Positions 7,377-17,830 of a stretch of DNA of 64,000 nt are shown here, piece after piece. The translations under genes and the position numbers were made by a program. The DNA is taken from assembly GCF_030161095.1 (NCBI RefSeq), contig NZ_BSPP01000004.1:124001-188000 (forward strand), written 5' to 3'. Origin of the DNA: Cypionkella aquatica (GTDB taxonomy: Bacteria; Pseudomonadota; Alphaproteobacteria; Rhodobacterales; Rhodobacteraceae). The notes beneath the pieces are model-generated. The model had not been told where the DNA came from and made no database searches. It was given only the letters and a program-made list of their open reading frames with translations. The stretch's first letter is position 1. Each line of letters opens with the position of its first letter.

Positions 7377-9220
7377 CTGCGCCCGAAAAGCCTTTCGATA
7401 TCGTGAAGTTTCAATTCGACATAGGTAGGCCGGCCATGGTTGCACTGGCCGGAATGGGGCGTGGCTTCCATCTCGCGCAGCAATGCGTTCATCTCTTCGG
7501 CGCGCATCTGGCGACCCGAGCGGATCGAGCCGTGGCACGCCATCCGGCTTAGGATCGCCTCGATCTTGCTTTGCAGCGATTGGCTTTGGCCAAGGTCTGA
7601 AAGTTCATCCAGCACATCGCGCAGCAAAGCGGCGGCAGAGGTGTTGCCCAAAATTGCAGGGATTTCGCGCACAGCGATGGCTGATCCGCCAAAGGGTTCA
7701 ATGGTCAGGCCAAGGGCAGTCAGATCGGCGGCAGCGTCCAGCAGACGCTGGGCATCTGACGGCGAAAGCTCAACAATTTCCGGGATCAGCAGGGCTTGGG
7801 CCTTGATGCCAGTCTCAGCCATCTGCCGTTTCAGGCGCTCATAAACAAGGCGCTCATGGGCGGCGTGTTGATCGACAATCACCATGCCAGTGGCAGTTTG
7901 GGCGATGATGTAGTTCTCATGCACCTGCGCGCGGGCCGCCCCGAGTGGGGTGTCAGTGGGATCGGCCTGCGCAGCCTCGACCCGGGCCGAGGGGGTTTCG
8001 GCAAAGGGCAGGGCTGCAAAAGCTTCGGCGAAACCTTGGGCTTCCGGGGCTTGAAAGGCATAAGCACGACCAAGGCTGGCTTGGCTGGGGCGATCCATTT
8101 GGTAGATGCGGGGCACTTGATCCTGCGGCTCGGGGCGCATCGCGGCCAAAGTGGCATCCGCGACAGTGGTGCTGGCGCGGTGGCCAGCGCTGCTCAGCGC
8201 CGTGCGCAGGCCAGTGATGATCAAGCTGCGGGCAGCTTCAGGTTCACGGAAACGCACCTCGGACTTCGCCGGATGGACGTTCACATCGACCCGCTCGGGA
8301 TCGCAGATCAGGTTCAACACCGCTGCGGGGTGGCGATCACGGCTAAGAAAATCGTAATAGGCGACGCGCAGAGCACCCAGCAGATTGCGGTCCAGCACCG
8401 GGCGACCATTGACGCAAACAAATTGCTGCACCGAAGATCCGCGCGAATAGGTCGGCAAGGCGGCGTATCCGGTCAGGCGCAAACCGTCACGGTCGATGTC
8501 AATTTTCAGCGCGTTGTCGATGAAATCACGGCCCAGAATATGCGACAAGCGGCCATGCAGCGCGTCAAAGAAATCCCCAGATTGGGGGTCAGCGCGAAAG
8601 ATCGTGCGAGGGGCATCGCCTTCGGTGATCTCGGTCAGGGTGAAGCCAACCTGCGGTTCAGCCATCGCAAGACGCTTGATCACCTCGGCTATCGCTTGCG
8701 ATTCGGCGCGGTCGGTGCGCAGGAATTTCAGCCGGGCGGGGGTGGCGTAGAACAGATCGCGCAACTCGATCACCGTGCCACGGGTGGCGGCGGCAGGCCG
8801 GGTCTGGCCCATGCGCCCCCCCGCAACGGTCAGGCTTGCGCCATCATGGCCATCGGCGCGCGAGGTCAGGGTCAGGCGACCGACAGCGCCAAGGCTGGCC
8901 AAAGCCTCACCCCGGAAACCGAACGAACGGATGTTAAGCAGATCAGACCCGTCGATTTTCGAGGTGGCATGGCGGGCGACGGCCAAGGGCAGATCGTCGG
9001 GCGTCATGCCGCAACCGTCATCGGTGACGCGGATCAGCACCTTGCCACCGGCAGAATAATCGACCGCGATGCGCCGCGCGCCAGCATCCAAGGCGTTTTC
9101 GACCAGCTCTTTGACGGCAGAGGCCGGGCGTTCCACCACTTCACCCGCCGCAATGCGGTTGATCGCGGATTCGTCAAGCGCGCGGATGATGGGGCGTATG
9201 TTGGGGGCATGCAGAGTCAT
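7373..9220 (-). CDS. mutL: DNA mismatch repair protein MutL
   Basis: MutL of 615 aa. The N-terminal GHKL ATPase shows ELVENALDAGARRI, DDGCGM and FGFRGEAL. The C-terminal domain carries DQHAAHERLVYE (about residues 447-458), the DQHA-x2-E-x4-E endonuclease motif of MutL proteins in bacteria lacking MutH. The metal-binding end motifs ACHGSIRSG and CNHGRP are also present. This MutL therefore probably nicks DNA itself. The start has GGGGG 3-7 nt upstream. It is coupled to rmuC through ATGA. Confidence 0.96.
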   Translation of the reverse strand: MTLHAPNIRPIIRALDESAINRIAAGEVVERPASAVKELVENALDAGARRIAVDYSAGGKVLIRVTDDGCGMTPDDLPLAVARHATSKIDGSDLLNIRSFGFRGEALASLGAVGRLTLTSRADGHDGASLTVAGGRMGQTRPAAATRGTVIELRDLFYATPARLKFLRTDRAESQAIAEVIKRLAMAEPQVGFTLTEITEGDAPRTIFRADPQSGDFFDALHGRLSHILGRDFIDNALKIDIDRDGLRLTGYAALPTYSRGSSVQQFVCVNGRPVLDRNLLGALRVAYYDFLSRDRHPAAVLNLICDPERVDVNVHPAKSEVRFREPEAARSLIITGLRTALSSAGHRASTTVADATLAAMRPEPQDQVPRIYQMDRPSQASLGRAYAFQAPEAQGFAEAFAALPFAETPSARVEAAQADPTDTPLGAARAQVHENYIIAQTATGMVIVDQHAAHERLVYERLKRQMAETGIKAQALLIPEIVELSPSDAQRLLDAAADLTALGLTIEPFGGSAIAVREIPAILGNTSAAALLRDVLDELSDLGQSQSLQSKIEAILSRMACHGSIRSGRQMRAEEMNALLREMEATPHSGQCNHGRPTYVELKLHDIERLFGRR

Positions 9221-9264
9221 GCCCCCAGTTCTAGCAGGAAGTGGAAGAAACCTCCACAGATTCG

Positions 9265-10581
9265 CTATTCGTTCACAACCCCTGTCGGCTGACCCACCAC
9301 GATGAAATGCAGATCCTCGGGCTTGATCAGACGGGCAGCCACGCGCTTGATATCTTCCAACGTCACCGCCTCGACCTTCTCGTTGCGGGTCTTGGGATAG
9401 TCAGGCGTCAGGCCAAGATCCTGCATGCCGACCAAAATCGACGCAATCGTGTCATTGCCGTCGAACCGCAACGGATAGGCCCCGGTCATATAGGTTTTGG
9501 CATTGGCGAGTTCGTCTTCCGTCACGCCATCCTTGGCAACTTTCGCCCATTCTTCGCGGATCACCTTGATCGCCTCGGCCACCTTTTCGTTGCTGGCCTG
9601 AAACTGCCCCATCAGCATCTGCGCATGGTCAAAACTGGCAAGCGAGGTGCTGACGCCGTAGGTCAGGCCACGCTTTTCGCGCACTTCGGTCATCAGACGC
9701 GCCGAGAACCGACCGCCGCCAAGGATTTCGTTCAGCAGGCTGGCGGCAAAGTAATCAGGGTCAGAGAACCGCAGACCGCCTTGGCCGAAAATGATCATCG
9801 ACTGCGGACCGGGGAAGTTTTCAACCGTGATACCGCCCTTGGTTTGCAGCGTGGCTTCGACAGGTTGCGGGGCACCCTGCGCGGGCAGATCGCCCAGCAA
9901 TTTATCCAGCAGATCGCCCAACTCGGCTGCGGTGATGTCGCCAGCGGCAGCGACGGTGATGCGGTCGCGGGCGATGGCATCGTGGAAGGCCAGTTCAATA
10001 TCATCGCGGGTCAAGGCGGTGACGCTTTTGATCGTGCCAGACCCATCCGAGCCATAGGGATGATCGCCAAAGCTGCGCTTGCGCTCCAGGTCCGCGGCAA
10101 TCGCAGCGGGGTCTTTAGCGTCCGAGCGTAGGCCGGACAGCACCTGTTCACGCACCCGGTCCACCGCCACCTGATCAAAGCGCGGCTTGGTCAGCGCCGA
10201 ATGAAGCAAGGCCATCGCCTGGTCGCGGTTTTCTGTCAGGAAATGACTAGAGACCGAAACGCCATCAAGATCGCTGTTAAAGCGGAACTCGGCGGCAAGG
10301 CCGTCGCGGGCGGCGGCAAAGCCTTGGCTGTCCAAAGCGCCCGCTCCTTCCTCGATCAGCGCGGTCATCAGATTAACCGCCCCGCGCGTCTCGGGCGTAT
10401 CCAACGAGGTGCCGCCTTTGAAACGAATTTCCAGTGAGGTGAAGGGGATGCCGTGATCTTCGACCAGCCAAGCCTTGATACCACCCGGAGAGGTGACGGC
10501 CTGAATGTTAACCTCGGCCCGCAGCGGGGCAGTGAAGGTCAGCAGCAACACGGCGGCTTTCAGCAACATGCGCGCGCTCAT
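9265..10581 (-). CDS. M16 peptidase family protein, non-catalytic partner
   Basis: M16 (pitrilysin/insulinase) fold, 438 aa, with a probable signal peptide MSARMLLKAAVLLLTFTAPLRAE, so periplasmic. It lacks the HxxEH zinc motif: the equivalent region reads AVNLMTALIEEGAG. It keeps the Arg/Tyr-type substrate segment TEVREKRGLTYGVST. Such proteins pair with an HxxEH-containing partner encoded next door, as in two-subunit M16B peptidases; the upstream gene supplies that partner. Start chosen at 10581, where ATG overlaps the upstream stop as ATGA. Substrate unknown. Confidence 0.88.
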   Translation of the reverse strand: MSARMLLKAAVLLLTFTAPLRAEVNIQAVTSPGGIKAWLVEDHGIPFTSLEIRFKGGTSLDTPETRGAVNLMTALIEEGAGALDSQGFAAARDGLAAEFRFNSDLDGVSVSSHFLTENRDQAMALLHSALTKPRFDQVAVDRVREQVLSGLRSDAKDPAAIAADLERKRSFGDHPYGSDGSGTIKSVTALTRDDIELAFHDAIARDRITVAAAGDITAAELGDLLDKLLGDLPAQGAPQPVEATLQTKGGITVENFPGPQSMIIFGQGGLRFSDPDYFAASLLNEILGGGRFSARLMTEVREKRGLTYGVSTSLASFDHAQMLMGQFQASNEKVAEAIKVIREEWAKVAKDGVTEDELANAKTYMTGAYPLRFDGNDTIASILVGMQDLGLTPDYPKTRNEKVEAVTLEDIKRVAARLIKPEDLHFIVVGQPTGVVNE

Positions 10582-11927
10582 TCGGCGGCCTCCTTGGTGG
10601 TCAGCCATCCGGTGACAGCTTGATCGCGGTTAAACACCAGCGCGGCCGCCGCCATCACGTCCTCGGGGGTGACGGCTTGCAGCACATCGGGCCAATCCTG
10701 CACATCCTTGACCGAAAGGCCGACCGCCAACGCCTCGCCATACATCCGGGCCAGACCGCCAGCATCGTCGCGGGCGTAGATCTGGCTTGCGCGAATCTGG
10801 GTCTTGATGCGGGCGAAATCGGCGGCGTTGACACCGTCCTTCATGAATTTGGCGATGGTCTGATCCATTGCGGTTTCGGCATCAGCCAAGCTAACCCCCT
10901 CGGCAGGCACCACGACAAGGCCAAAGGTTTGCGGATCAACCGAAGTGCCATCGTAATAGGCCGAGGAATACACCGCCGTCTGGCTGTCAAACTGCAAGGC
11001 TTTGGTCAGAACCGAAGTCGTGCCGGAACCGCCAAGCAGATTGGCCAGCACCGACAAAGCGGCGGCTTGCTTTTGATCGCCGGGGTTGCGCTCGGGTGCC
11101 ATATAGCTGCGCGCGACATAAGGTTGGGCGACACGTTCATCCGCCAGCACCATGCGGCGCTCGGCCAACTGCGGCGGCTCTTGCGGGCGCTGACGCGGCT
11201 TGATCTTGTCCGACGGCGGCAGCGGCCCGTAATACTTCTTGGCCATCGCCAGCACGTCATCCGGCTTTACATCGCCCGCAACGATCAGAATGGCGTTGTT
11301 GGGCGCATAATAGGCGCGGTAGAACCCGATGGCATCGTCCCGCGTCAGACCCGCGATTTCCGCGCGCCAGCCGATCACCGGGGTGCCGTAGGGATGGTTA
11401 AGGTATTGCGCTGCGGACATCTGTTCTTGCAGCAAGTTGCCGGGATCAGAATCGGTGCGCTGGCCGCGTTCTTCCAGAATAACCTGCCGCTCTGTCGTCA
11501 CATCTTCTTCTGACATGTTCAGATTGACCATGCGGTCGGATTCCATCTGCATCATCAGATCAAGCCGATCGGCTGCAACGCGTTGGAAATAGGCGGTATA
11601 ATCCTGCGTGGTGAACGCGTTATCGTCGCCGCCCTGCTTTTCAACAGTGGCCGAAAACTCACCCGAGGGCACTTTTTCCGTGCCCTTGAACATCAGATGT
11701 TCAAAGAAATGCGCGATGCCGGAATGGCCTGCGACCTCATCAGCGCGACCGATCTTATACCAGACCATCTGCGTGACGACCGGGGCGCGGTGATCTTCGA
11801 TCACCACCACCTGCATGCCATTATCAAGCGTGAAACTGCTGACCGTGTCGGCGCTTGCCACAACGGGCAAAATCGGCAGCGACAGGGCAATAAGGCCGAA
11901 CATGGTGCGGCCAAGGGTGCGAAGCAT
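10578..11927 (-). CDS. zinc M16 peptidase, catalytic subunit
   Basis: M16 family metallopeptidase, 449 aa, with signal peptide MLRTLGRTMFGLIALSLPILPVVASA, so periplasmic. The inverted zinc motif is HFFEH (His73, Glu76, His77), with the distal Glu expected in the NMSEEDVTTERQVILEERGQ region. The start at 11927 has GGAGGA 5-10 nt upstream. It is coupled to the downstream non-catalytic M16 gene, so a heterodimeric peptidase is likely (known arrangement for M16B proteins; pairing here inferred). Confidence 0.92.
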   Translation of the reverse strand: MLRTLGRTMFGLIALSLPILPVVASADTVSSFTLDNGMQVVVIEDHRAPVVTQMVWYKIGRADEVAGHSGIAHFFEHLMFKGTEKVPSGEFSATVEKQGGDDNAFTTQDYTAYFQRVAADRLDLMMQMESDRMVNLNMSEEDVTTERQVILEERGQRTDSDPGNLLQEQMSAAQYLNHPYGTPVIGWRAEIAGLTRDDAIGFYRAYYAPNNAILIVAGDVKPDDVLAMAKKYYGPLPPSDKIKPRQRPQEPPQLAERRMVLADERVAQPYVARSYMAPERNPGDQKQAAALSVLANLLGGSGTTSVLTKALQFDSQTAVYSSAYYDGTSVDPQTFGLVVVPAEGVSLADAETAMDQTIAKFMKDGVNAADFARIKTQIRASQIYARDDAGGLARMYGEALAVGLSVKDVQDWPDVLQAVTPEDVMAAAALVFNRDQAVTGWLTTKEAAE

Positions 11928-12021
11928 CGCGGTCCTCCGTTGGATCGGCTTCGTATCTGGAAGCTCGCCGCAGGCTAACCGCAATGCCCGGCCACGGAAA
12001 CCCGGGGCAACGGGGTTGTGA

Positions 12022-12543
12022 TCACTCTTTCGGATTGCGCGGCGGTGCCGATGGGGTCCGCGCACCCGCCGCACGCCAGCGCAACAACTCTGCATGCTGA
12101 TCCAGCGACATTTTCTCGTAGGCTTTGTAATAGACGTTCAGGTTGAACAGACGCTCCAGCGGGCGGCCCCGGTTCTTGCTGCGGAATTCCAGATCTTCAG
12201 CAGCCAGTTCGGCGCGGATACCCGGCGTCACGCCCTTGCGCGTGGCGTAATTGTAAAGCCCTGCATCGCTGACGCCAGTGGTCGCCGGGGGCTTGCCACC
12301 CAAAGCCACAATCGCATCATTTTCAGGGTGCGGGTCAGTCAGATTGCTGCCGCCGGGTGTCGGCGCGGGCAGATCACTCAATGAGGTCGGCAATTCCAGC
12401 GATTTTGGCGGCAGGATGGCAAATTCATCCGGCCCATTGCTGTCAGAGCGCAGGTTCATCAGCTCTGGCTCTGTGGCAGCGCAAGCCGTCAGCACCAACA
12501 ACGCTGCGCCCGCGATTGCGAGAACCACCCGTGCTGATCGCAT
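12022..12543 (-). CDS. DUF3035 lipoprotein
   Basis: Small lipoprotein of 173 aa, DUF3035 family, found across Rhodobacterales. The signal sequence MRSARVVLAIAGAALLVLTAC has lipobox LTAC, so it should be acylated and membrane anchored. The rest is low in hydrophobicity, with DEFAILPPKSLELP and a C-terminal PSAPPRNPKE. The start has GGAGG 9 nt upstream. Located between lspA, which encodes the lipoprotein signal peptidase that would process it, and the M16 pair. Function unknown. Confidence 0.85.
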   Translation of the reverse strand: MRSARVVLAIAGAALLVLTACAATEPELMNLRSDSNGPDEFAILPPKSLELPTSLSDLPAPTPGGSNLTDPHPENDAIVALGGKPPATTGVSDAGLYNYATRKGVTPGIRAELAAEDLEFRSKNRGRPLERLFNLNVYYKAYEKMSLDQHAELLRWRAAGARTPSAPPRNPKE

Positions 12544-12599
12544 ATTGCCGCCTCCACCAAGCCTTACCATCGTCGTCTTAGCCTATGATCCTGCCCGCG

Positions 12600-13106
12600 T
12601 CACGGGGTCTTTCGGCGCTTAGGCGCGGTTGGCTTGCCGGATTTCCCGGATTTGCCACTAAACAGCACCAAACCAATCGCCCCCGCAAAGATTGCGATGT
12701 CCGCGACGTTGAAAGAATAGGGGTTTTCAAAGCCACAGCACGACATGGTCAGGAAATCCGCAACATAGCCATAGGCAATGCGATCCACCACATTGCCCAA
12801 GGCGCCGCCGATCAGCAGCCCGCCCGCGATCATCGACCATTTGCCCGGACGCTCGCGCCGCAGCCAGATCAACACCCAAGCCGAGATCGCCACAGCCACC
12901 GCGATCAACACCCAGCGCATGAAATCTGCACTGTTGGCGAACAGACCAAAGTTCACGCCACGATTCTCGGCCCAGCGAAAGTTCAGGAACGGGTCGATCA
13001 CGTCGATCTCGCCGCGCTCGCGCAGCGAAAGCAGGCGGATCACACCCAGTTTGCTGGCCTGATCCAACAGAAAGACGATGATCGCGGTAAGGGAAAGTGC
13101 GCGCAT
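12600..13106 (-). CDS. lspA: lipoprotein signal peptidase LspA
   Basis: Inner-membrane aspartyl peptidase (signal peptidase II) that removes lipoprotein signal peptides; 168 aa with four membrane segments. The catalytic aspartates lie in GGALGNVVDRIAYG and FNVADIAIF; ENRGVNFG is the other conserved loop. The C terminus has an unusual SGKSGKSGKPTAPKRRK tail. The ATG at 13106 is 1 nt beyond the purH stop, so the two are probably cotranscribed. Confidence 0.95.
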   Translation of the reverse strand: MRALSLTAIIVFLLDQASKLGVIRLLSLRERGEIDVIDPFLNFRWAENRGVNFGLFANSADFMRWVLIAVAVAISAWVLIWLRRERPGKWSMIAGGLLIGGALGNVVDRIAYGYVADFLTMSCCGFENPYSFNVADIAIFAGAIGLVLFSGKSGKSGKPTAPKRRKTP

Positions 13107-13107
13107 G

Positions 13108-14694
13108 TCAGTGCCTGAAATGGCGCTGATCGGTGAACACCATCGCCAATCCCGCCGCATCCGCCGCCGCGATCACCTCGTCATCGCGCATCGAACCACC
13201 GGGTTGGATGATCGCCGTAGCGCCCGCTTCGGCAGCCGCCAAAAGACCATCGGCAAAGGGGAAAAACGCATCTGACGCCACAACCGAGCCAATTGTCGGG
13301 CTTTGCGCCAAGCCAAGTGCATCGGCCATGTCGCCCGCCTTGCGCGCAGCAATGCGTGTCGAATCAATCCGGCTCATCTGCCCTGCCCCCACACCAACGG
13401 TCGCGCCATCTTTGACATAGACGATGGCGTTCGATTTCACATGCTTGGCAACTTTCCACGCGAACAACAGGTCTGCAAGTTCTGCGTCCGTGGGTGCGCG
13501 CTTTGTCACCACTTTCAGATCATCCGCGGTGATGCTGTCAGTGTCACGATCCTGCACAAGGAAGCCACCTGCAACCTGCTTGAACGCCAGCGACTTCTCG
13601 GCAGGATCGGGCAAACCCTTGGTCGTCAGCAAGCGCAGATTTTTCTTGCCCGCAAAGATCGCACGCGCCTCGTCGCTGGCACCCGGAGCAATCACAACCT
13701 CGGTGAAAATCTTCACGATTTCTTCGGCGGTTTCGGCATCAAGCGGTTGATTCAGCGCCACAATCCCGCCAAAGGCACTGGTCTGATCACAAGCATAAGC
13801 CCGCAAATAGGCCTCTTTCAGACTGCCCGCCGTGCCAACCCCACACGGATTGGCGTGCTTGATGATGGCGCAAGCGGGGCCAGCATTGGCAAACTCTGCC
13901 ACCAGTTCAAACGCCGCATCGGTGTCGTTGATGTTGTTATAGGACAGCTCTTTGCCCTGCCATTGCTTTGCCGTCGCCACCCCCTCACGGCGCGAACCGT
14001 CGGTGTAGAACGCCGCCGCCTGATGCGGGTTTTCACCATAGCGCAAGCCCTGCGCCAGCACGCCGCCAAAGGATTTCGACCGCGTGAAGGGCTGGTTCAA
14101 CTGCCCCGACAGCCAGCCCGAAACGGCGGTGTCATAGGCGGCAGTGCGGGAATAGGCGGCCAAGGCCAATTTCTGCCGAAAAGCCAAAGTCGTCGCACCA
14201 TCATGCGCTTTCATTTGATCCAGCAACCCTGCGTAATCAGCGGGGTCGGTCAGCACGGTGACAAAGCGGTGATTTTTTGAGGCCGCCCGGATCATCGCAG
14301 GGCCGCCAATGTCGATATTCTCGATGCAGGTGTCGTGGTCGGCACCCTTGGCGACGGTTTCCTCAAACGGGTAGAGGTTGACGATCAGCAGATCAATCGG
14401 CTCGATCCCATGCGCGGCCATCGCCAGCAGGTGCTCGTCATCGTCGCGCAATGCCAAAAGCGCGCCATGCACATTCGGATGCAGGGTCTTGACGCGGCCA
14501 TCCATCATCTCGGGGAAGCCCGTCACATCAGACACATCGCGCACCTTCAGCCCTGCGGTGCGCAACATCCCACTGGTGCCACCGGTGGAAATCAACTCCA
14601 CGCCCTGCACAGCCAGTGCGCGGGCAAGGTCCAGCAGGCCGGATTTGTCGGATACGGAAATCAGCGCGCGGCCGATCGGAACAAGATTGGTCAT
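13108..14694 (-). CDS. purH: bifunctional AICAR formyltransferase/IMP cyclohydrolase PurH
   Basis: Catalyses the last two steps of IMP synthesis; cytoplasmic, 528 aa as usual. The N-terminal MGS-like IMP cyclohydrolase domain (about residues 1-145) includes [11 protein letters not shown] and STGGTSGML. The AICARFT domain includes [23 protein letters not shown] and [15 protein letters not shown]. The ATG at 14694 has AAAGGG upstream; the open frame extends further but without a ribosome-binding site. It starts 16 nt after the heparinase-like gene. Confidence 0.97.
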   Translation of the reverse strand: MTNLVPIGRALISVSDKSGLLDLARALAVQGVELISTGGTSGMLRTAGLKVRDVSDVTGFPEMMDGRVKTLHPNVHGALLALRDDDEHLLAMAAHGIEPIDLLIVNLYPFEETVAKGADHDTCIENIDIGGPAMIRAASKNHRFVTVLTDPADYAGLLDQMKAHDGATTLAFRQKLALAAYSRTAAYDTAVSGWLSGQLNQPFTRSKSFGGVLAQGLRYGENPHQAAAFYTDGSRREGVATAKQWQGKELSYNNINDTDAAFELVAEFANAGPACAIIKHANPCGVGTAGSLKEAYLRAYACDQTSAFGGIVALNQPLDAETAEEIVKIFTEVVIAPGASDEARAIFAGKKNLRLLTTKGLPDPAEKSLAFKQVAGGFLVQDRDTDSITADDLKVVTKRAPTDAELADLLFAWKVAKHVKSNAIVYVKDGATVGVGAGQMSRIDSTRIAARKAGDMADALGLAQSPTIGSVVASDAFFPFADGLLAAAEAGATAIIQPGGSMRDDEVIAAADAAGLAMVFTDQRHFRH

Positions 14695-14710
14695 GGCAGC
14701 CCTTTCAAGG

Positions 14711-16450
14711 TCAGATCGGAACCGGCATCTCGTCGCGGTCCAGATCACGGATGGCCAGCGGAGTATCCTGTGCTTTCGCCAAGGTCCAGCCGATCCGCGT
14801 CTCGAGATCGGTTGCACGAGCGGAAAGCACGATCTGCCGCGTCGGACGCGGTTTCAGACGGCCTTTTTCCAGAAAAACCGAAGGTTCCAGCGTCAATCGG
14901 GCGATACCATCATGGCGAAACACCCAGATTTCGCCACTTTTTAGGGCAAGTGAAACAGCCGAGCCGCCCATATCCAGCGCCGCATCGACATCCGGGTGCA
15001 GATGGAATCGCACTGCAAAGCCCGCACCCTGCAGTTGCGCCTCATTCATCAGCCGCTCAAACCGGGCGCGCTCGGCCTGTGTGCGGGCGATCAGCGCATC
15101 CATTCCGGCCAGTTTGCGGCCATCCTTGGTCAGCAGCAACTCGCGCGCATGGGTCAAGCCATGCGTCGCAGACCACCCCGAATGTGCCATATACAGATGC
15201 AAACCATCTGGCAGCTGGCCCTGCCGCAGCGACGTCACCTGCGCACGATCCACCAAGGCATCATGGCCAAAGGCCAGCAGCGGGCCCGGTTTCAGACGGC
15301 TTGACGAATAGCCCTCCACCGCCAGCGTCGCATGCGAGGCTGTCGCCCGCCCCGCCTGCCGCCACTCAGCGCCAAACGGCGCGCCCGAGCCACAGTTGAC
15401 GATCACCGGCCGCCGCCCCGAGGTCAACTCGAACGCCCCGGTCGAAGCATGCGCCCACATACCAGCAGCCCCCCCCGGCGGCCGTGCGGCATCAACGATC
15501 ACTGTCGTGCGCGCCTCGGCCAGCCGCGCAAAGCCCATTGCAAGCCCAAGCCCCACACTTGAGCCAGGCTTTACCCCGGTCGCGGCCAAAGCCAGATCCA
15601 ACCGCCCCTCTTGCCCGCGCCCGCCCCCATGGAAACGCGCAAGCCCGCCGTCGGCATGGCGCAAAGCACGCAAGCTGGGGGCAATCCGCTCTAACGCCGC
15701 AACCAAAGCTGAAGGGGGGATATGCCCCGCCTCTGACAACGCCTGCTCGGCCCAAGTCAGCAGCGTGAAAACTTCTAGCAGTTCCTCGGGGTTGCGGGTG
15801 GGGATGCCGCCCATCGCGTCAATCTCGCGGCCACATTCCACAGCCAAAGCCGCCACCGCGGGGGCCACACGCGCCTCCATGCCCGTCAGCGCCAGCCCCG
15901 CATAGATCAACCCCGTCAGCGCTTCAAACCGCGGCAGGCCCGGTGCGGCATAGGCCCAACGCCGCGACAAAAACACCACCTGCGCCGAAAGGCTGCGGTA
16001 ATAGGCCTCCGATTGCGCCCGATCACGCCCCTGCAACAACAGCAAAGCATGGTTGATCCAGCGGATCAGCCGCCGCCCGGTCAGATCTGGCGTCCAGCCG
16101 GGCCCCTGCCCCGCACCAAACCGCTCGATCCACCCCCAAGTCCACTCTTGCGCACGGGTCCGCGCGGCAAAATCACCCAGCGCGCCCAGATCATCCAGCC
16201 ACAAGAAGCCATGCACCTCGGCAGGCGCGCCCGGATCGTCAAAGCCCACATCCCAGATCAGCGCCTTCGGAGCCACGACCAACTGACCGGCAAACTGGAA
16301 ATTCCCCGCCACCAACTGCCGCCCGCGCGCATAAAGCCCGATCGAACGCGGCTCTGGCTGCGAGACAAACCCGGTCGCGGGTGCGGCACGCAGCGCGCGC
16401 CACATCGCCAGCCGATTGCCAAGGCTTGCCCTGCCGGGTGTGCGTTTCAT
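14711..16450 (-). CDS. heparinase II/III family protein
   Basis: Heparinase II/III-type protein of 579 aa. An N-terminal alpha-toroid-like region ([41 protein letters not shown]) is followed by a beta-sandwich with [39 protein letters not shown] and [18 protein letters not shown] see no clear signal peptide. These proteins are conserved beside purH and rsmB in Rhodobacterales, which argues for a general envelope or polysaccharide function rather than heparin use; the real substrate is unknown. Start chosen at 16450, with AGGA upstream. Confidence 0.85.
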   Translation of the reverse strand: MKRTPGRASLGNRLAMWRALRAAPATGFVSQPEPRSIGLYARGRQLVAGNFQFAGQLVVAPKALIWDVGFDDPGAPAEVHGFLWLDDLGALGDFAARTRAQEWTWGWIERFGAGQGPGWTPDLTGRRLIRWINHALLLLQGRDRAQSEAYYRSLSAQVVFLSRRWAYAAPGLPRFEALTGLIYAGLALTGMEARVAPAVAALAVECGREIDAMGGIPTRNPEELLEVFTLLTWAEQALSEAGHIPPSALVAALERIAPSLRALRHADGGLARFHGGGRGQEGRLDLALAATGVKPGSSVGLGLAMGFARLAEARTTVIVDAARPPGGAAGMWAHASTGAFELTSGRRPVIVNCGSGAPFGAEWRQAGRATASHATLAVEGYSSSRLKPGPLLAFGHDALVDRAQVTSLRQGQLPDGLHLYMAHSGWSATHGLTHARELLLTKDGRKLAGMDALIARTQAERARFERLMNEAQLQGAGFAVRFHLHPDVDAALDMGGSAVSLALKSGEIWVFRHDGIARLTLEPSVFLEKGRLKPRPTRQIVLSARATDLETRIGWTLAKAQDTPLAIRDLDRDEMPVPI

Positions 16451-16539
16451 TGCGTTCCTGTAACCTGCCAGCCCGCTTGTCTGCGGATCGTTGCGCCAAC
16501 CATAGCGCCAAGGCCCTGCTATGTCACCCGCCCCGGCGA

Positions 16540-16568
16540 TTGCTCTTTTTGAAATACTCCCTGCGGAG
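16540..16568. repeat. dispersed intergenic repeat, half-element
   Basis: TTGCTCTTTTTGAAATACTC followed by CC and TGCGGAG. The same sequence, apart from two changes in the last nine bases, appears in reverse orientation at 56033-56062 as the arm of a larger inverted repeat. It lies between the saccharopine dehydrogenase terminator and the heparinase-like gene. Such elements recur in intergenic DNA of Rhodobacteraceae. Confidence 0.6.
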
Positions 16569-16593
16569 CATGCAACCGCCGATCCAAACGCAA

Positions 16594-16616
16594 AGGCCGG
16601 GCATCGCACCCGGCCT
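16594..16616 (-). terminator. intrinsic terminator after the saccharopine dehydrogenase pair
   Basis: Arms AGGCCGGG (16594-16601) and CCCGGCCT (16609-16616) form an 8-bp stem. On the minus strand it is followed by TTT. It lies 65 nt past the stop at 16681. The T-run is short. Confidence 0.55.
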
Positions 16617-16680
16617 CCCATCGCGCACCAAAGCCGCCGAGCGGGGGCTCGATGCCCCCCGAGGCGGCACCCCGATCAGG

Positions 16681-17817
16681 TCAATGCTGCACGCGGTCCA
16701 TATATTGCGCCAGACCGCGCACTTGCCCCAGCCAGCTGTCCAGCAGTTTCGCATCATGCGGCGCGCCATGGACACCCACCGCGATCTCGCGCTTCAACAC
16801 CGATTCCACCGCAAAGCTGACCGGGGTAGACACCAGCCGCGCCATCGCCGATCCGCGCGCATCGCCCCAGGCATCCATCGCCCAGGTCTCGTGGAACACC
16901 GGACGGCCATCGCGTTCTGCCTTCAGCGACACGAACAAGATCACCCGATCCGGCTCTCCGGGCGCGTAGGAATTCTCGGCAACAAACTGCGCCGCCATTT
17001 CAGCCAGACGCGCATCGCCGCTTGGGCCTTCCAGCGTCTCAATCTCGCGGAACACCGGGGTCCAGGCATCTTGCCAGCCGTTCAGACGGATGGTGCCACG
17101 CACGAAATCCTTGACCTTCCAATCGGCATCAAAGCGGTAATCTTCCATGAACGGATAAGAATCGCGGTTCGGATAAACCTCAAAGCTTTCCGGGATCGGC
17201 AGCGGTGCATCATATTTGGTGATCGCATCCCAAGGCCGATTGACCCGCAGTTCGCTGAAATTGCGCAAAGACCGCGACGGTGAACGCAGAGCCTTCAGCA
17301 CCCCCAAAGGTGCCCACGAAAACTTATAGCGGAACGGGTTCGGGATCTTTGGCACGCCGCCGCAATAGCTGGTGAAAGAGATCACATTCTCAACGTCATA
17401 GGCTTTGGACGCGCGATACCGCGCCACCAGATCATGCGCCATCAGATGGTCGATACCGGGGTCCAGACCGACCTCGTTGACCGAAATCAGACCTGCCTCG
17501 CGGAACGCCTCATCCAGCGCTTTCATCTCGGGCGCGATATAGGATGACGACACAAAATGCGCCTTTTTCTCAAGGCAGGTCTTGGCAATCGCCACATGCT
17601 GATCGGCGGGCAGCATCGAAATTGCTATGTCGCCGGGCTGCAACGCGCTTGCCAAAGCCTCAAGACTATAGGCGCGAATATCCGCGCCCAGATCGCCGAC
17701 AGCTTCGCGCGCCTTTTCAACCGTGCGATTCCACACCACGACATTGTGGCCATTTTCAATCAACCGCCGCAGGCCGGGGGCCGAGGACAGGCCAGTGCCG
17801 CACCAATGAATTGTCAT
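16681..17817 (-). CDS. saccharopine dehydrogenase, LYS9-like (glutamate-forming)
   Basis: NAD(P)-dependent saccharopine dehydrogenase family, 378 aa. The N-terminal Rossmann motif is unusual (MTIHWCGTGLSSAPGLRRLIE). LYS9 signatures are VSSSYIAPEMKALDEAF, NEVGLDPGIDHLMAHD and SYCGGVPKIPNPFRYKFSWAPLGVLKALRS. It would convert saccharopine to glutamate and 2-aminoadipate semialdehyde. It follows the LYS1-like gene by 13 nt. With dapD and dapE in the same window giving lysine by the diaminopimelate route, this pair most likely degrades lysine (inference). Confidence 0.85.
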   Translation of the reverse strand: MTIHWCGTGLSSAPGLRRLIENGHNVVVWNRTVEKAREAVGDLGADIRAYSLEALASALQPGDIAISMLPADQHVAIAKTCLEKKAHFVSSSYIAPEMKALDEAFREAGLISVNEVGLDPGIDHLMAHDLVARYRASKAYDVENVISFTSYCGGVPKIPNPFRYKFSWAPLGVLKALRSPSRSLRNFSELRVNRPWDAITKYDAPLPIPESFEVYPNRDSYPFMEDYRFDADWKVKDFVRGTIRLNGWQDAWTPVFREIETLEGPSGDARLAEMAAQFVAENSYAPGEPDRVILFVSLKAERDGRPVFHETWAMDAWGDARGSAMARLVSTPVSFAVESVLKREIAVGVHGAPHDAKLLDSWLGQVRGLAQYMDRVQH

Positions 17818-17830
17818 GTTCTCTCTCCCC

